NCBI GenBank assembly: GCA_026417415.1 | Contig: JAOADG010000008.1 | Span: 372,001-436,000 of the forward strand | Length of the DNA stretch: 64,000 nt | Direction: 5' to 3' | Source: a bacterium | GTDB lineage: Bacteria; Electryoneota; JAOADG01 | Shown: piece after piece, positions 9,744 to 19,288 of the stretch | Layout of the letters: every line of letters begins with the position of its first letter | How positions within the stretch are numbered: the stretch's first letter is position 1 | Made by a program: the position numbers and the translations under genes | The notes under the pieces: model-generated | The model's database searches: none | The model's input: only the letters and a program-made list of their open reading frames with translations | Told to the model about the DNA's origin: nothing

Positions 9744-12700
9744 GTGAAAAACATACATTTGAATCGCTCCATAATGGTTGTTCTGATCCTCATGTTGTGG
9801 GGATTTGTAGGAATATCAATGGCTGAAGACGTATCGGGAAGCGTTTCAGGCAACTGGTTGCGAAGCAACAGTCCTTATCGAATCGTCGGGAACGTGGTCA
9901 TTGAAACAGGAAATGCATTGTTTATTGAAGCAGGTGTATCGGTAATTTTTGCAGGACCGTATGCTATTGAAGTTCAAAGAAACGCTGTTCTCAAAGTGCG
10001 TGGCGACTCGTTGGTAGGGACTACTTTAGACGTTATTGATACTGTTAAATTTTATAGTGCTTCCAATCACAATGATTCCTTGGGAAGAGGGGTTCGCTTT
10101 AATGAAGCGAGCAATCTATCCGAAATTCGTTATGCCAAGTTTCAACGTTTACGTGCTCAGGGAATATGGCCCAATAACAACGGTGGTGCGATTTATGTGA
10201 ACGGATGTAACCCTACATTACAGTATTTGGAATTTTATCTTTGTAGAGCAGATGTATATGGTGGTGCAATTCATTTCATTTTTTCCAATGCAACACTAGA
10301 GCATGCATTAATTGATAGTTGTAGAGCGGTTGACGGTGGCGGGGCAATTAATCTACTATTTTCCAATGTAGTCCTGCGGCATGTGACTGCAGTTCGCAAC
10401 TCTTTACAAGGGACCTCAGGTGTCGGGACCTCTATTTTAGTGGGTGAAAATTCAAATCTTACCCTTTCCAACTCCGTTCTCTACCGAAATGCTGCTGGTG
10501 ACAGTGGAATCGCTAAAATTGGGAGTGGAAGTAGTTATTCCGCAAGTTATTCATATTGGCGTTACATTTCCAGAGGTTCTGGGAATGTGACGACTGAATT
10601 GCAACCAAGCCATTGGCAGGCGGGCACATGGAAACCCTCCCATTCAAGTCCGTTGATTGATGCAGGTGACCCTTCAATGCCTGTTGGGCCTGAACCAAGA
10701 CCAAACGGCAATCGTAGAAATGTTGGATATTATGGGGGTACAGTTTTAGCCACTCAATCATTCCCAGTTGCACAAATTACGCCAGCACCAGAACGGTCAG
10801 TCATTTTTGGGAATGTAAAAATCAATCGTCAAGTATCGCAATCCAAGCGTTTTTCAAATATTGGGCGTGCTCCACTTGCACCGTTATTTATTAAAAATAT
10901 CATTTCTTCGGATCCTGCAGTACGTTTTCAGGTCGGTGAAACATTGGTCACAAGAATTGATAGTTTAGCTCCACTCTATCCAGATAGTTCATACGAACTC
11001 AAAGTGATCTGGACTCCCACTACTATAGATTCATTAAGAAGTTTCATTACTTGGGAGTGGAACAATTTAGACACCATTTACCGTCGTGATACTATCATAG
11101 TTACCGGCAAAGGCATTAATCCGAGAATTTCAATCTCTCAAACATCTTTAAATTTTGGTAGCCACAGAATCTATTCCAGAGATACACTTTCTATCAACAT
11201 TTCAAATGTTGGACTTACCAATTTGTTTATTTCACGATTAGGGTATGGCATCCCATTTTCTGCAGGTTTTGGTGCTAATTTAGTGGATACAATTACTATA
11301 CCCCCCGGTTCACCGCCTGTACAAATGAAAGTGGCTTTTTCACCAGATACTATTGGGTATTTTTCATCTAGAATATCAATCTTTAACAATGATAGTATTG
11401 TTCAAGTGAACTTAACTGCTTATTCCGAGGGACCTTACGTAAAAGTTAATCAGTTATACAATTTTGGGTATGTACCAAGGGATACTGCCAAATTATGTTC
11501 AATCAAAGTTTACAATAGCGGTAACGAACCATTGCGAATTGATAGCATCCGATTTACAAACAGTGTATTTCGTTCAGCTATGACAGCCCCAATAACAATA
11601 GGAATAGCAGATACAGTTTTAGCACGACCTGACTCTGGGATAATTCCCATTATCTTTCAACCTACTGCAATTCAGGTCTATAATGCTCAAGCAATCATTT
11701 ATAGCAACGATGGGCGTTACGACACCATCAATGTTCGTGGTCAAGGGGTTTTATTTGGGACGTATCTTGCTGGAAATATTACTGAAAGGATTACAGTGGA
11801 TAGATCACCTTACGTAGTTACTGGAACTGCTGTAATCCCCCGTGGTACAGAAATACGAATCGAAGCCGGTTCAAGGGTTCTGTTCGAACCCAACGCGACC
11901 TTAAAAGTAGAAGGGGTTCTTTTAGCTGAAGGGAATCCAAACAACCGAATTACATTTGATTGTTTAGATTCTTCAAGAATTTCTACACCATATCTTGAAT
12001 TTTATGAAACAACCGCACAAAATGTACTTTCATTTTGTAATTTTTACGGTCCAGTGCGAACCGTTGGAGGCACATCTACACAACGTACACCGATAATCAA
12101 AGTATTTAGGTCAATTTTAGCAATTAAACATTCCAATTTCTTTGGACTTAATGCAGTTGAAGGGGGTGCTATTCATTCACGGTTGAGTAGTATTGAACTT
12201 ACAAGAAACACCTTTACTCAAGCAAATAGTACCAAAGGTGGATTTGTTTATTTAATTGATAGTCGAGTGGTTTCTACAAGAAATGAATATAGAAATGCAA
12301 GAGCGGATAATGGTGGCGTCTATTATGGTCAAAACCAAGCGGTTATTATCTCAAGAAATGATCTTTATGAAGAAAACGCAAGTAAATGGGGTGGGACATA
12401 TTACTTGGTGGACAATTGTCAAGCAATTGTTGACAATTCTGTTTTTGTTAATAATCAAGCTGATTCGAGTGGTTCACTGATGTACATCTCATTATCACCA
12501 GTTCGCTTTTCTTCCAACATTGTGACGGGGGTTTTAGGACCTAATGATTTTGCGGGACCTGGTGCCGATTTTACACAACCTCTCATTAATTATAGTTTAA
12601 TCGAACGAGTTAATTCTTCTTACACACCCTTAGCCATTTGGGGTACACCGATCAACTATCATGTTTTACCAGACAATTCTCCAGCAATTGATGCTGGTGA

Positions 12701-13682
12701 TCCGAACCCTGCGAAAAATGATTATTGGTTCCCACCTGCTAAAGGTACTGCAAGAAATGATGTCGGATTGACAGGTGGTCCTTATTATGGAATTGGAGAT
12801 TTGAATTTACTCGGAATTTCACTGTTTTCCAATCAAGGGATCGGTGGATTACCTGAAATCGTTGTATTTTCTTCTTCTCTAACCAACCCGGTAACCGTAG
12901 ATACATTGTTATATGTTCCCGATCAAGGTACATCTCAAGTTCTTCCGTTGACACCTATACCCAATGCGAACAGCGTTTTCCGTAGTAGAGTACCTCAATT
13001 AGGACCGGCTTTGTTGACTGCAAAAGGTCATACTGCAACGGAAAGAATTTCAGTAACCAGAAGAATCGGAGTGATTACATCTGGGACCATGTCATTAGGT
13101 CCTTGGGAGGTATCCCTTGGAAATGATCAAGGCTGGGTTATCGCTCAAATTGAAAGTGAATGGAATGATGGAACTTTTGGTCCCTTATTAAATTTACAAA
13201 CGAATCGTGAAGTAGAAATTACGTTTTGCGGCGAAGTCCCAGGTGGTGAAGAATTTATCTTCCAAAGATATGAAAATGGAACTTGGATTACTGCTTCCAA
13301 CAGTTGGAAAGGTAATGGTAGAATTATTGGAAGAGTTGATCAAAGTGGGCTTTACAAGATTGTAACGACACAATCTACATCTACGTTAGCCCCTCTGCCG
13401 AATACCATTGTGTTAGAAAAAGCATATCCAAATCCATTTAATGCATCAACTACTTTGAAACTCTTTGTACCCTCACAAGGACAATATAAAGTAACCATCT
13501 ATGATCTTTGTGGTAGGCAAGTGGCTACATTGATGGATGAACAACTTCAACGTGGTTATCATCAATTGTACTGGAATGGGTTAACGTCTAAGGGAGTTCC
13601 TGTTTCATCTGGATTGTATTATGTAAAAGCAACTGCAGAAACAGGTGGTTCCGATTTACAAAAAATCGTTTTGATTAAGTAG
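9744..13682 (+). CDS. large beta-helix surface protein with type IX sorting domain
   Basis: A 1312-residue exported protein. GTG 9744 is used because it gives a full signal peptide (MKNIHLNRSIMVVLILMLWG); AGGGG lies only about three bases upstream, so ATG 9774 is a possible alternative. Domains in order: right-handed beta-helix (about 25-340), two choice-of-anchor-D/ASH-like sandwiches (ISISQTSLNFGSHRIYSRDT and VKVNQLYNFGYVPRDT, about 455-650), a second beta-helix (about 680-1000), and a C-terminal type A sorting domain with AYPNPFNASTTLKLFVP, IYDLCGRQVATL and SGLYYVKATAE...KIVLIK. The sorting domain marks it as type IX cargo, to be removed or anchored at the surface. It follows the PorV-like gene by seven bases. 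Ligand or substrate is unknown. Confidence 0.83.
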   Translation: MKNIHLNRSIMVVLILMLWGFVGISMAEDVSGSVSGNWLRSNSPYRIVGNVVIETGNALFIEAGVSVIFAGPYAIEVQRNAVLKVRGDSLVGTTLDVIDTVKFYSASNHNDSLGRGVRFNEASNLSEIRYAKFQRLRAQGIWPNNNGGAIYVNGCNPTLQYLEFYLCRADVYGGAIHFIFSNATLEHALIDSCRAVDGGGAINLLFSNVVLRHVTAVRNSLQGTSGVGTSILVGENSNLTLSNSVLYRNAAGDSGIAKIGSGSSYSASYSYWRYISRGSGNVTTELQPSHWQAGTWKPSHSSPLIDAGDPSMPVGPEPRPNGNRRNVGYYGGTVLATQSFPVAQITPAPERSVIFGNVKINRQVSQSKRFSNIGRAPLAPLFIKNIISSDPAVRFQVGETLVTRIDSLAPLYPDSSYELKVIWTPTTIDSLRSFITWEWNNLDTIYRRDTIIVTGKGINPRISISQTSLNFGSHRIYSRDTLSINISNVGLTNLFISRLGYGIPFSAGFGANLVDTITIPPGSPPVQMKVAFSPDTIGYFSSRISIFNNDSIVQVNLTAYSEGPYVKVNQLYNFGYVPRDTAKLCSIKVYNSGNEPLRIDSIRFTNSVFRSAMTAPITIGIADTVLARPDSGIIPIIFQPTAIQVYNAQAIIYSNDGRYDTINVRGQGVLFGTYLAGNITERITVDRSPYVVTGTAVIPRGTEIRIEAGSRVLFEPNATLKVEGVLLAEGNPNNRITFDCLDSSRISTPYLEFYETTAQNVLSFCNFYGPVRTVGGTSTQRTPIIKVFRSILAIKHSNFFGLNAVEGGAIHSRLSSIELTRNTFTQANSTKGGFVYLIDSRVVSTRNEYRNARADNGGVYYGQNQAVIISRNDLYEENASKWGGTYYLVDNCQAIVDNSVFVNNQADSSGSLMYISLSPVRFSSNIVTGVLGPNDFAGPGADFTQPLINYSLIERVNSSYTPLAIWGTPINYHVLPDNSPAIDAGDPNPAKNDYWFPPAKGTARNDVGLTGGPYYGIGDLNLLGISLFSNQGIGGLPEIVVFSSSLTNPVTVDTLLYVPDQGTSQVLPLTPIPNANSVFRSRVPQLGPALLTAKGHTATERISVTRRIGVITSGTMSLGPWEVSLGNDQGWVIAQIESEWNDGTFGPLLNLQTNREVEITFCGEVPGGEEFIFQRYENGTWITASNSWKGNGRIIGRVDQSGLYKIVTTQSTSTLAPLPNTIVLEKAYPNPFNASTTLKLFVPSQGQYKVTIYDLCGRQVATLMDEQLQRGYHQLYWNGLTSKGVPVSSGLYYVKATAETGGSDLQKIVLIK

Positions 13683-13691
13683 GTGGCGACT

Positions 13692-14291
13692 ATGCGAAAA
13701 TATCTTGTACTTTTCCTTACGGTAGCAACCATCCTTTTCCAAATCAACGGATGTAAAGATGAAGATGAACAGAAACAAATTTTTGGAAACCCTGTTGAAC
13801 TGACTGAATATGGTTGGGAACTGTTTGAAGTTTCAGATTACCAAAATGCTGTTCGTTATTTTTCGGATGCGATTGCTGCAGACAGGTCTTATAGTGATGC
13901 TTGGACTGGCTTAGGTTGGAGTTATTTAAGACAAGCAAATATCGTTCAAGCATATGAAAATTTATCGGAAGCAGTTAGGTTGTCACCCAATTCAAATGAT
14001 GCACAAGCAGGATTGGCATTTTGTCAATTTTCACGCGGTGAATATGTACAAGCTGATAGCTCAGCACAACACATTCTTAATCGTTCTACAATATGGCAAT
14101 TCACACGTGACCGATCCATTGAATTATTGGATTTAAAAGTATTACAAGTATCTGCAAGGTATCTTACGGGAAATTTTGTTTCAGCACTGGCGTTATTACG
14201 TACGTTTGATCCGGATTTTAATTGTGATATTAATACACCTGAGGGATTAGCCGAATTATCAAACCGTATAGAAATGTGGAGTAGAAGATGA
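13692..14291 (+). CDS. TPR lipoprotein
   Basis: Start at ATG 13692 with AGGTGG five bases upstream; the ORF-track start (GTG 13683) would put three extra residues before the signal. The 199-residue product has a lipoprotein signal (MRKYLVLFLTVATILF, lipobox INGC) and two to three tetratricopeptide repeats, visible as AVRYFSDAIAADRSYSDAWTGL and AYENLSEAVRLSPNSNDAQ. TPR lipoproteins usually serve as scaffolds for outer-membrane or periplasmic complexes. It begins nine bases after the sorted beta-helix gene and overlaps the next gene by ATGA, so the three are probably translated together. The partner is unknown. Confidence 0.78.
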   Translation: MRKYLVLFLTVATILFQINGCKDEDEQKQIFGNPVELTEYGWELFEVSDYQNAVRYFSDAIAADRSYSDAWTGLGWSYLRQANIVQAYENLSEAVRLSPNSNDAQAGLAFCQFSRGEYVQADSSAQHILNRSTIWQFTRDRSIELLDLKVLQVSARYLTGNFVSALALLRTFDPDFNCDINTPEGLAELSNRIEMWSRR

Positions 14292-16285
14292 AATCCAACA
14301 ATTTCTTTATATTCCTATTCCTCTTTGGAATCATCCTCATTATCCATGGTTGTGCTAAATACGAAGGAAGCATACGGCCCAATCAAATCCCCATCGTAGA
14401 ATTTGCAACTACTCCACAAGACAGTTCGGTTTTTAATGCTGCTCCTATCATTTCTTGGTTTGGAAGAGATCCGGATGGTTTTGTTGAGTTTTATCATTAT
14501 GCGGATATCATTGATCCAGCAGCAATTGCAAACCCGAGGGATTATATTTCCCAGATTCCAAGAGATGCATGGGTAACTACACCAGCAACCAATGATACGA
14601 TTGTATTATTAACTACTGCTGGAGATACTACTGAACATATCTTCTATCTCAAAGCGACGGATGATAGAGGTGGAGAATCGGAGGTGATTTACCGAAGATT
14701 TTGGCGAACCAATCAACCACCCAACATTCCTGAAATTCGAACCCCTACCGGAGATACTTGGTCAACCCGCGTAGATGTGCAGGATACAATGTTTTGCATA
14801 GATACACCGAACGATCTTTGGCCTGGGATACCTATCAATTGGCGCGGTACTGACCCGGATGATCGTGTGGATAGACAAATTGAACTTCAATACAAGTACT
14901 ATCTCATTAAAGCCCCAAATGATACTATTCAAAGGTTTGTTTCACAACAATGGACCAATATCAAGACCATTACTTTATCCGGTTTAGAATCAGGTTCCTA
15001 TCGTTTTGAAGTGTATTCAAGAGATGATGGTTTGATTGTTTCACGATTACCTGGAGTGATGTATTTTTCAGTAATTCGTCCAACCTTTGAGCGAAGCATC
15101 TTGGTGTATATGGAGGGAACCAATCGTCCAACATCAGACAATACTGCAGGAATTTTAAGCGTCGATTCTGCAAAGGTTTATTACTACAATTTATTAAATG
15201 AGATACGCAATTCGGGTAATTTTATGTACTTAAATTATAATTTAAACGACCCGAATGATGTGACTTTTTACAATCATACCGGTGCTTCTAATGATAGCAT
15301 TCCTCCTGTGATTTTGTTGGCAAGATATCGCTGTGTGTTGTGGATGCAAGATGTCTTTAAGGCGAGTTCAGCAACAGGTGAAGCATATCTGATTAAACGT
15401 ACCAAGTTGTTTGGCCAGTATCTTGCTGCTGGTGGTAGAATGATGATTGGAGGAAGGCAATTATCAAGGATTGTATTTAACAGTCCTACATCAGGTACAA
15501 GTGAATGGGCACTTACGAGAGAAAATTTCTTCCGTGATTATTTTGGTGTAGAACTGACTATAGATCAGACACTTTCCACCAGTCCAGCACAAGCTGAATT
15601 TGTGGGTGCTAATCCTGCATTTATTGGGTTTAGTCCCATGACTGTGGATACAACCAGAATGTCCAGAAACCTTGCGCGCCCCTATCCTGCAAACACGGTG
15701 TACAATGGTATTCCTTGGATAAATTTGCTTGAACGTGTAGGAAATTCACAAACCATATTTACGTTCGTTTCGAATACCGATACACTTAACCCATATGTTG
15801 AAAATGAAGATTCTCAAGTAATCGGTAGTACCCCTGAAACCATCGCTGGTAATCAAGTGACCTCTCCGCCAACACCAACAAGTTGTTTAATCAAGATTCG
15901 AAAGCAAGGAATTTTGGATAGTATTATTTCTGTTCGCAACTTAACCAAATTCAATCGTGATCCCAATTCAAATTATTTAGGTGAAGTTCGCTCAATTACT
16001 GGAAGGTATGCATTCATTAGTTATCGTTATGGTGAACCTTGGAGAGATACAGATACTTTGAGTGTTACATATTATTATCGTGCAACTTCAAATTACCACT
16101 TAAAACCCACCTTGACTGCTTATGAAGCAACGCAAACGATTGGGAATACTGGAATTTCAATGTTAATCACCAAAACAGTGATCGGCACATTCCCGTGGTA
16201 TTTTATGGATCAGACCAATGTGGTTGCTAACTATGGAAAATTATTGAATTGGTTAATGGCACCTCCAAATGTTCAATTGAGATGA
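14288..16285 (+). CDS. lipoprotein of unknown function
   Basis: A 665-residue lipoprotein (MKSNNFFIFLFLFGIILII, lipobox HGC) coupled to the preceding gene by ATGA. Around residues 30-270 it has fibronectin/Ig-like stretches with IISWFGRDPDGFVEFYHYAD and INWRGTDPDDRVDRQIELQ, a pattern seen in many FCB surface lipoproteins. The middle (about 275-480) resembles an alpha/beta glutamine-amidotransferase-like or flavodoxin-like fold with RCVLWMQDVF and LAAGGRMMIGGRQLS, but no catalytic residues could be identified. It is the seventh gene of the surface-protein run. No family was recognised with certainty. Confidence 0.6.
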   Translation: MKSNNFFIFLFLFGIILIIHGCAKYEGSIRPNQIPIVEFATTPQDSSVFNAAPIISWFGRDPDGFVEFYHYADIIDPAAIANPRDYISQIPRDAWVTTPATNDTIVLLTTAGDTTEHIFYLKATDDRGGESEVIYRRFWRTNQPPNIPEIRTPTGDTWSTRVDVQDTMFCIDTPNDLWPGIPINWRGTDPDDRVDRQIELQYKYYLIKAPNDTIQRFVSQQWTNIKTITLSGLESGSYRFEVYSRDDGLIVSRLPGVMYFSVIRPTFERSILVYMEGTNRPTSDNTAGILSVDSAKVYYYNLLNEIRNSGNFMYLNYNLNDPNDVTFYNHTGASNDSIPPVILLARYRCVLWMQDVFKASSATGEAYLIKRTKLFGQYLAAGGRMMIGGRQLSRIVFNSPTSGTSEWALTRENFFRDYFGVELTIDQTLSTSPAQAEFVGANPAFIGFSPMTVDTTRMSRNLARPYPANTVYNGIPWINLLERVGNSQTIFTFVSNTDTLNPYVENEDSQVIGSTPETIAGNQVTSPPTPTSCLIKIRKQGILDSIISVRNLTKFNRDPNSNYLGEVRSITGRYAFISYRYGEPWRDTDTLSVTYYYRATSNYHLKPTLTAYEATQTIGNTGISMLITKTVIGTFPWYFMDQTNVVANYGKLLNWLMAPPNVQLR

Positions 16286-18198
16286 AAAAAAGTTTCTTGG
16301 ATCAGTTATCCCCCCTCAAAGAGGGGGGATTCGTATTTTCAATCCGTATATGGCTCATCATTTTATTTTATTTTTTTGTTTTTTTCCTTCTTGCTTGGAA
16401 TATCCCGAATCCAATCACCGGGATTGATAGCGGGTTAAAATGGTTAGGTGCTCAGCAATTTGCAAATCACAATACCATTACGTTACCAGATATCCAACAT
16501 CCTAATTTTCCTCCATGTCCAGCACCTTTTGTGGAATTGATCAACAGAAAACTTTATCCGGTATTTCCGCCTTTACCAATGATAATCAACGGTATTTTAT
16601 TCAAATATTTCACCGATCGTTTTTGGTGGTTGCTTCCTTTAGGATCTACTTTTTTACTAGTGATACTGTTGGTAAAAAAATATTCAATGAAGGGTACTTC
16701 TGTTCATTTTTTTATTGTAACCTTATTGTTTTCTACTCCGATTGCTGTTTATTCCATTTCATTTTGGGAACATACAACTGCTCTGCTTTTACTAGTTATT
16801 GGTTTTTTAGCCATAGAAAGTCATAAAAAACTATTCAAGATCGCTGCAGTACTATCGTTGGTATTGGCTTCGGCATTCCGACCTGAATCAATTTTGTTTA
16901 GTTTGGGTCTTTTCTTTTATTTGATAAAAAAGAGAAAACCCTTATCCACCCATTTACTAGTAATTTTCTTGATACTTCACTTTGTTTACTTTTTATTGCA
17001 CAAGATTATTATTGGCACGTGGCTACCCTTGCAAATCATATCCAATTATCACAGCAACCAATCCACCATAGCGCTTTTGCTACAGAAAAAAAATCCTATT
17101 CAATCTTGGTGGCGTCTATTGTTCGGTGCAGGAAACGGAAGAATTGAAATTGTCAGCATATTGTGTGTTGTTCTCTTTTACTGGGGTTATTTAAAAAAGA
17201 ATAAATTGGTTTATTCACTTTGTTTAATTCCACTTTTGTATCTTTATACTCGCATTTTCAACGAACAACCGATTTACAGCATCATTCGTGGCAATGGACT
17301 TTTATTGACGATGCCTATCGTGGTCCTTTTCTTTTTTTTACAAAATCAATTTCCAGAGTTAAAGAAGTGGTTTTATGCATCTATTTTTTTAATCATTGGC
17401 ACATTGTTTATGGGTCAAACCGTTGAAGGCATCCACTGGAGTGCACGTTTATTATTGCCTTTGGCGATTCCTTCAACCATTATTCTAAACCAATTGATTA
17501 ATGTAGATAAGTTTTGGAAGCAGTTTGGAAAGGCAATAGTATGGACCTCTACCTTGGTAACAATTTATGGGATTTATTGGACGGTTCACATCTCATTCCA
17601 ACAAAAAAAATGCATTCAATCTATTCCCTTAACAGGGGAACCAATTCTATCATCAATTCCTTGGTTAGGTGGGGATTTAGCCCCCCTCCAATTTTCACAA
17701 CCGATAGTGTTTTTATTTCACCGTGAGCAAGCAGGCAATTGGTTGTTTGAAACAAAATTAAAATCGGAAACATCTTTTAGATTTATCACACATCCTCAAA
17801 ATCCTCCGATTTTTGTTTCAGAAAAAATTTGGAGGCAATTGGTTGTACAAGATACAGTGTATCAAATTCCAATGCCAGAAAAAGGTTATTCTTATCATTA
17901 TTACCAATTTTCTTTAACGCAAGATACAGTTGCTTTTGCAAAACTTGCAGGTGAACTGGCAGCATTAAAATTTGCAAGAAACAGCGAAGAAGGAATACTA
18001 TTAGCAACTACTGCATTACAATGGAATCCCAATGATCTAAGGCCAGCAATGGCTTTAATTGCATTTGGTATAGCTCGTAAAAATGTTCAAGTGATAGAAA
18101 ACGCAATAAAATTTATTCCCGATTCTTTGCGTGATGAAAAAGTTGATAGGTTAATCAAAGAAGCAAAAGATTTTTTAAAGCGTCATCAAGAGAAATGA
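16282..18198 (+). CDS. polytopic membrane protein, possibly GT-C type glycosyltransferase
   Basis: Start at ATG 16282, which overlaps the previous TGA as ATGA; the ORF-track start at 16249 lies inside the previous gene. The 638-residue product has about ten to twelve hydrophobic helices between residues 20 and 460 (LFYFFVFFLLAWNIPN, FLLVILLVKKY, HFVYFLLHKIIIGTW), then a soluble tail of about 180 residues with helical, TPR-like character. The early NPITGIDSGLKW loop, with an acidic residue after the first helix, is compatible with a GT-C/PMT-type glycosyltransferase, but this is weak evidence. The N-terminus contains a palindromic DNA insertion encoding SPLKEGGF. It ends the run of surface-protein genes, and glycosylation of those products would fit. 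Confidence 0.55.
   Translation: MKKSFLDQLSPLKEGGFVFSIRIWLIILFYFFVFFLLAWNIPNPITGIDSGLKWLGAQQFANHNTITLPDIQHPNFPPCPAPFVELINRKLYPVFPPLPMIINGILFKYFTDRFWWLLPLGSTFLLVILLVKKYSMKGTSVHFFIVTLLFSTPIAVYSISFWEHTTALLLLVIGFLAIESHKKLFKIAAVLSLVLASAFRPESILFSLGLFFYLIKKRKPLSTHLLVIFLILHFVYFLLHKIIIGTWLPLQIISNYHSNQSTIALLLQKKNPIQSWWRLLFGAGNGRIEIVSILCVVLFYWGYLKKNKLVYSLCLIPLLYLYTRIFNEQPIYSIIRGNGLLLTMPIVVLFFFLQNQFPELKKWFYASIFLIIGTLFMGQTVEGIHWSARLLLPLAIPSTIILNQLINVDKFWKQFGKAIVWTSTLVTIYGIYWTVHISFQQKKCIQSIPLTGEPILSSIPWLGGDLAPLQFSQPIVFLFHREQAGNWLFETKLKSETSFRFITHPQNPPIFVSEKIWRQLVVQDTVYQIPMPEKGYSYHYYQFSLTQDTVAFAKLAGELAALKFARNSEEGILLATTALQWNPNDLRPAMALIAFGIARKNVQVIENAIKFIPDSLRDEKVDRLIKEAKDFLKRHQEK
16308..16330 (+). repeat. perfect palindrome (REP/MITE-like) inside a coding region
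   Basis: ATCCCCCCTC, a three-base AAA spacer, then GAGGGGGGAT: a perfect 10-bp inverted repeat starting 26 bases after the likely start codon of the membrane protein. It is read in frame as SPLKEGGF. Short GC-rich palindromes of this sort, translated as SPL(K)EGG-type peptides, are dispersed in several bacterial genomes. In this AT-rich window it stands out strongly. A related-looking stretch (GGTGGGGATTTAGCCCCCC) lies in the same gene near 17668. Confidence 0.6.
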
Positions 18199-18217
18199 AA
18201 ATGTATAATTTTTCATT
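18194..18217. terminator. weak AT-rich convergent hairpin
   Basis: AATGAAAA and TTTTCATT form an 8-bp stem with an eight-base loop. It overlaps the stop of the + strand membrane protein and precedes the end of the - strand radical SAM gene. The low GC makes it a weak candidate for a shared terminator. Confidence 0.3.
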
Positions 18218-18223
18218 TTCTTG

Positions 18224-19288
18224 TCAGAGATACTTCTTTAATTGGTGTGGTAAAAGTTCTACTGCCCATAACCCTTCAGTACAATTTTCACACATCTTAA
18301 AAGGTGGTTTTGGACTGTTAAGAAATGCTTTACGAAATAGTTGTGCATTGGAATTGTTCCAAACATTTGTAAAACCCTCTTTAAGAACATTTCCGTAACT
18401 ATATTCAGAATTCTTATCAAAACAACAAGGCACCAATTCACCATCCGAGTGGATGACAGGATGCCACCATAATCTACTACAACCTTTCCATTTTCGTCTT
18501 AAAACTATTGTCCCATCTGGTTTTTCTATGTATCGCCATAGTTTCGGATTTGATGGTAAAAAAATTTTTGAATTTGGATCTTCTACACGATCTAACTGCA
18601 TTGTTTTATACACAATTCCATCACAACCAATTTTTTTAGAAAATTGAATCGCATCTATCCATTCAGCTTCATTTACTTTTGATAAAAGCATTTGCATGGT
18701 TAAGATAGGATACTTTTTTTTGCTAGCATCTCTAATTTTGCGAATTTGTTGAATACCCTGAATAGCCGTTTCTAACCGACCACCAACACGATATTGTTCA
18801 AAAGTTGTTTGTGTGATACCATCAATAGAAACAATCAATTCGTTTAATCCACAATCTACCAAGCGTTCGGCCCAATTATTTTTATGAAGCAGAATGGCAT
18901 TGGTAGAAGTAATTGAATAAGTTTTGGTTTTTGTGCATTCACGAATCATTTGGTCTAATGATTGTACCATGAATGGTTCACCTTGATTAAAAAGTAAGAC
19001 ATGTGCAATTTTACCTTGAAACGATTTCCAAATCGCTTGAAACTCTTCTAATTTCATTATCCCAGATCGCTTTAACTCGCCACGTCCCACCGGACATTCA
19101 GGGCATTTCAAGTTACAGCGAGCAATCGGTTCTATCATCGCTGAACTGGGAAAAGGAGCTCGTGTATCATTAGGCATCTTTAGTCGTAAAAGAAATTGGT
19201 GGAGAATTTGAGGATAACGGTGGGGAATCGAAAGGGATTTTTTAGAAATCGCTAAAATTTGTTTCAATCCAATACCATTCAAGATCAT
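18224..19288 (-). CDS. radical SAM protein with SPASM domain
   Basis: Start at ATG 19288, which forms ATGA with the stop of the upstream methyltransferase; the longer track start at 19312 lies inside that gene. The product is about 354 residues. The N-terminal radical SAM motif CNLKCPECP (CxxxCxxC) binds the 4Fe-4S cluster that cleaves S-adenosylmethionine. LFNQGEPFM and IVSIDGITQTTFEQYRVGG are typical of the barrel. The C-terminal SPASM region (GELVPCCFDKNSEYSYGNV and FKMCENCTEG) adds cysteines for auxiliary clusters. This layout is shared by enzymes of peptide or cofactor modification, but no peptide substrate gene is visible next to it, so the reaction is unknown. It is co-transcribed with the methyltransferase. 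Confidence 0.82.
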   Translation of the reverse strand: MILNGIGLKQILAISKKSLSIPHRYPQILHQFLLRLKMPNDTRAPFPSSAMIEPIARCNLKCPECPVGRGELKRSGIMKLEEFQAIWKSFQGKIAHVLLFNQGEPFMVQSLDQMIRECTKTKTYSITSTNAILLHKNNWAERLVDCGLNELIVSIDGITQTTFEQYRVGGRLETAIQGIQQIRKIRDASKKKYPILTMQMLLSKVNEAEWIDAIQFSKKIGCDGIVYKTMQLDRVEDPNSKIFLPSNPKLWRYIEKPDGTIVLRRKWKGCSRLWWHPVIHSDGELVPCCFDKNSEYSYGNVLKEGFTNVWNNSNAQLFRKAFLNSPKPPFKMCENCTEGLWAVELLPHQLKKYL

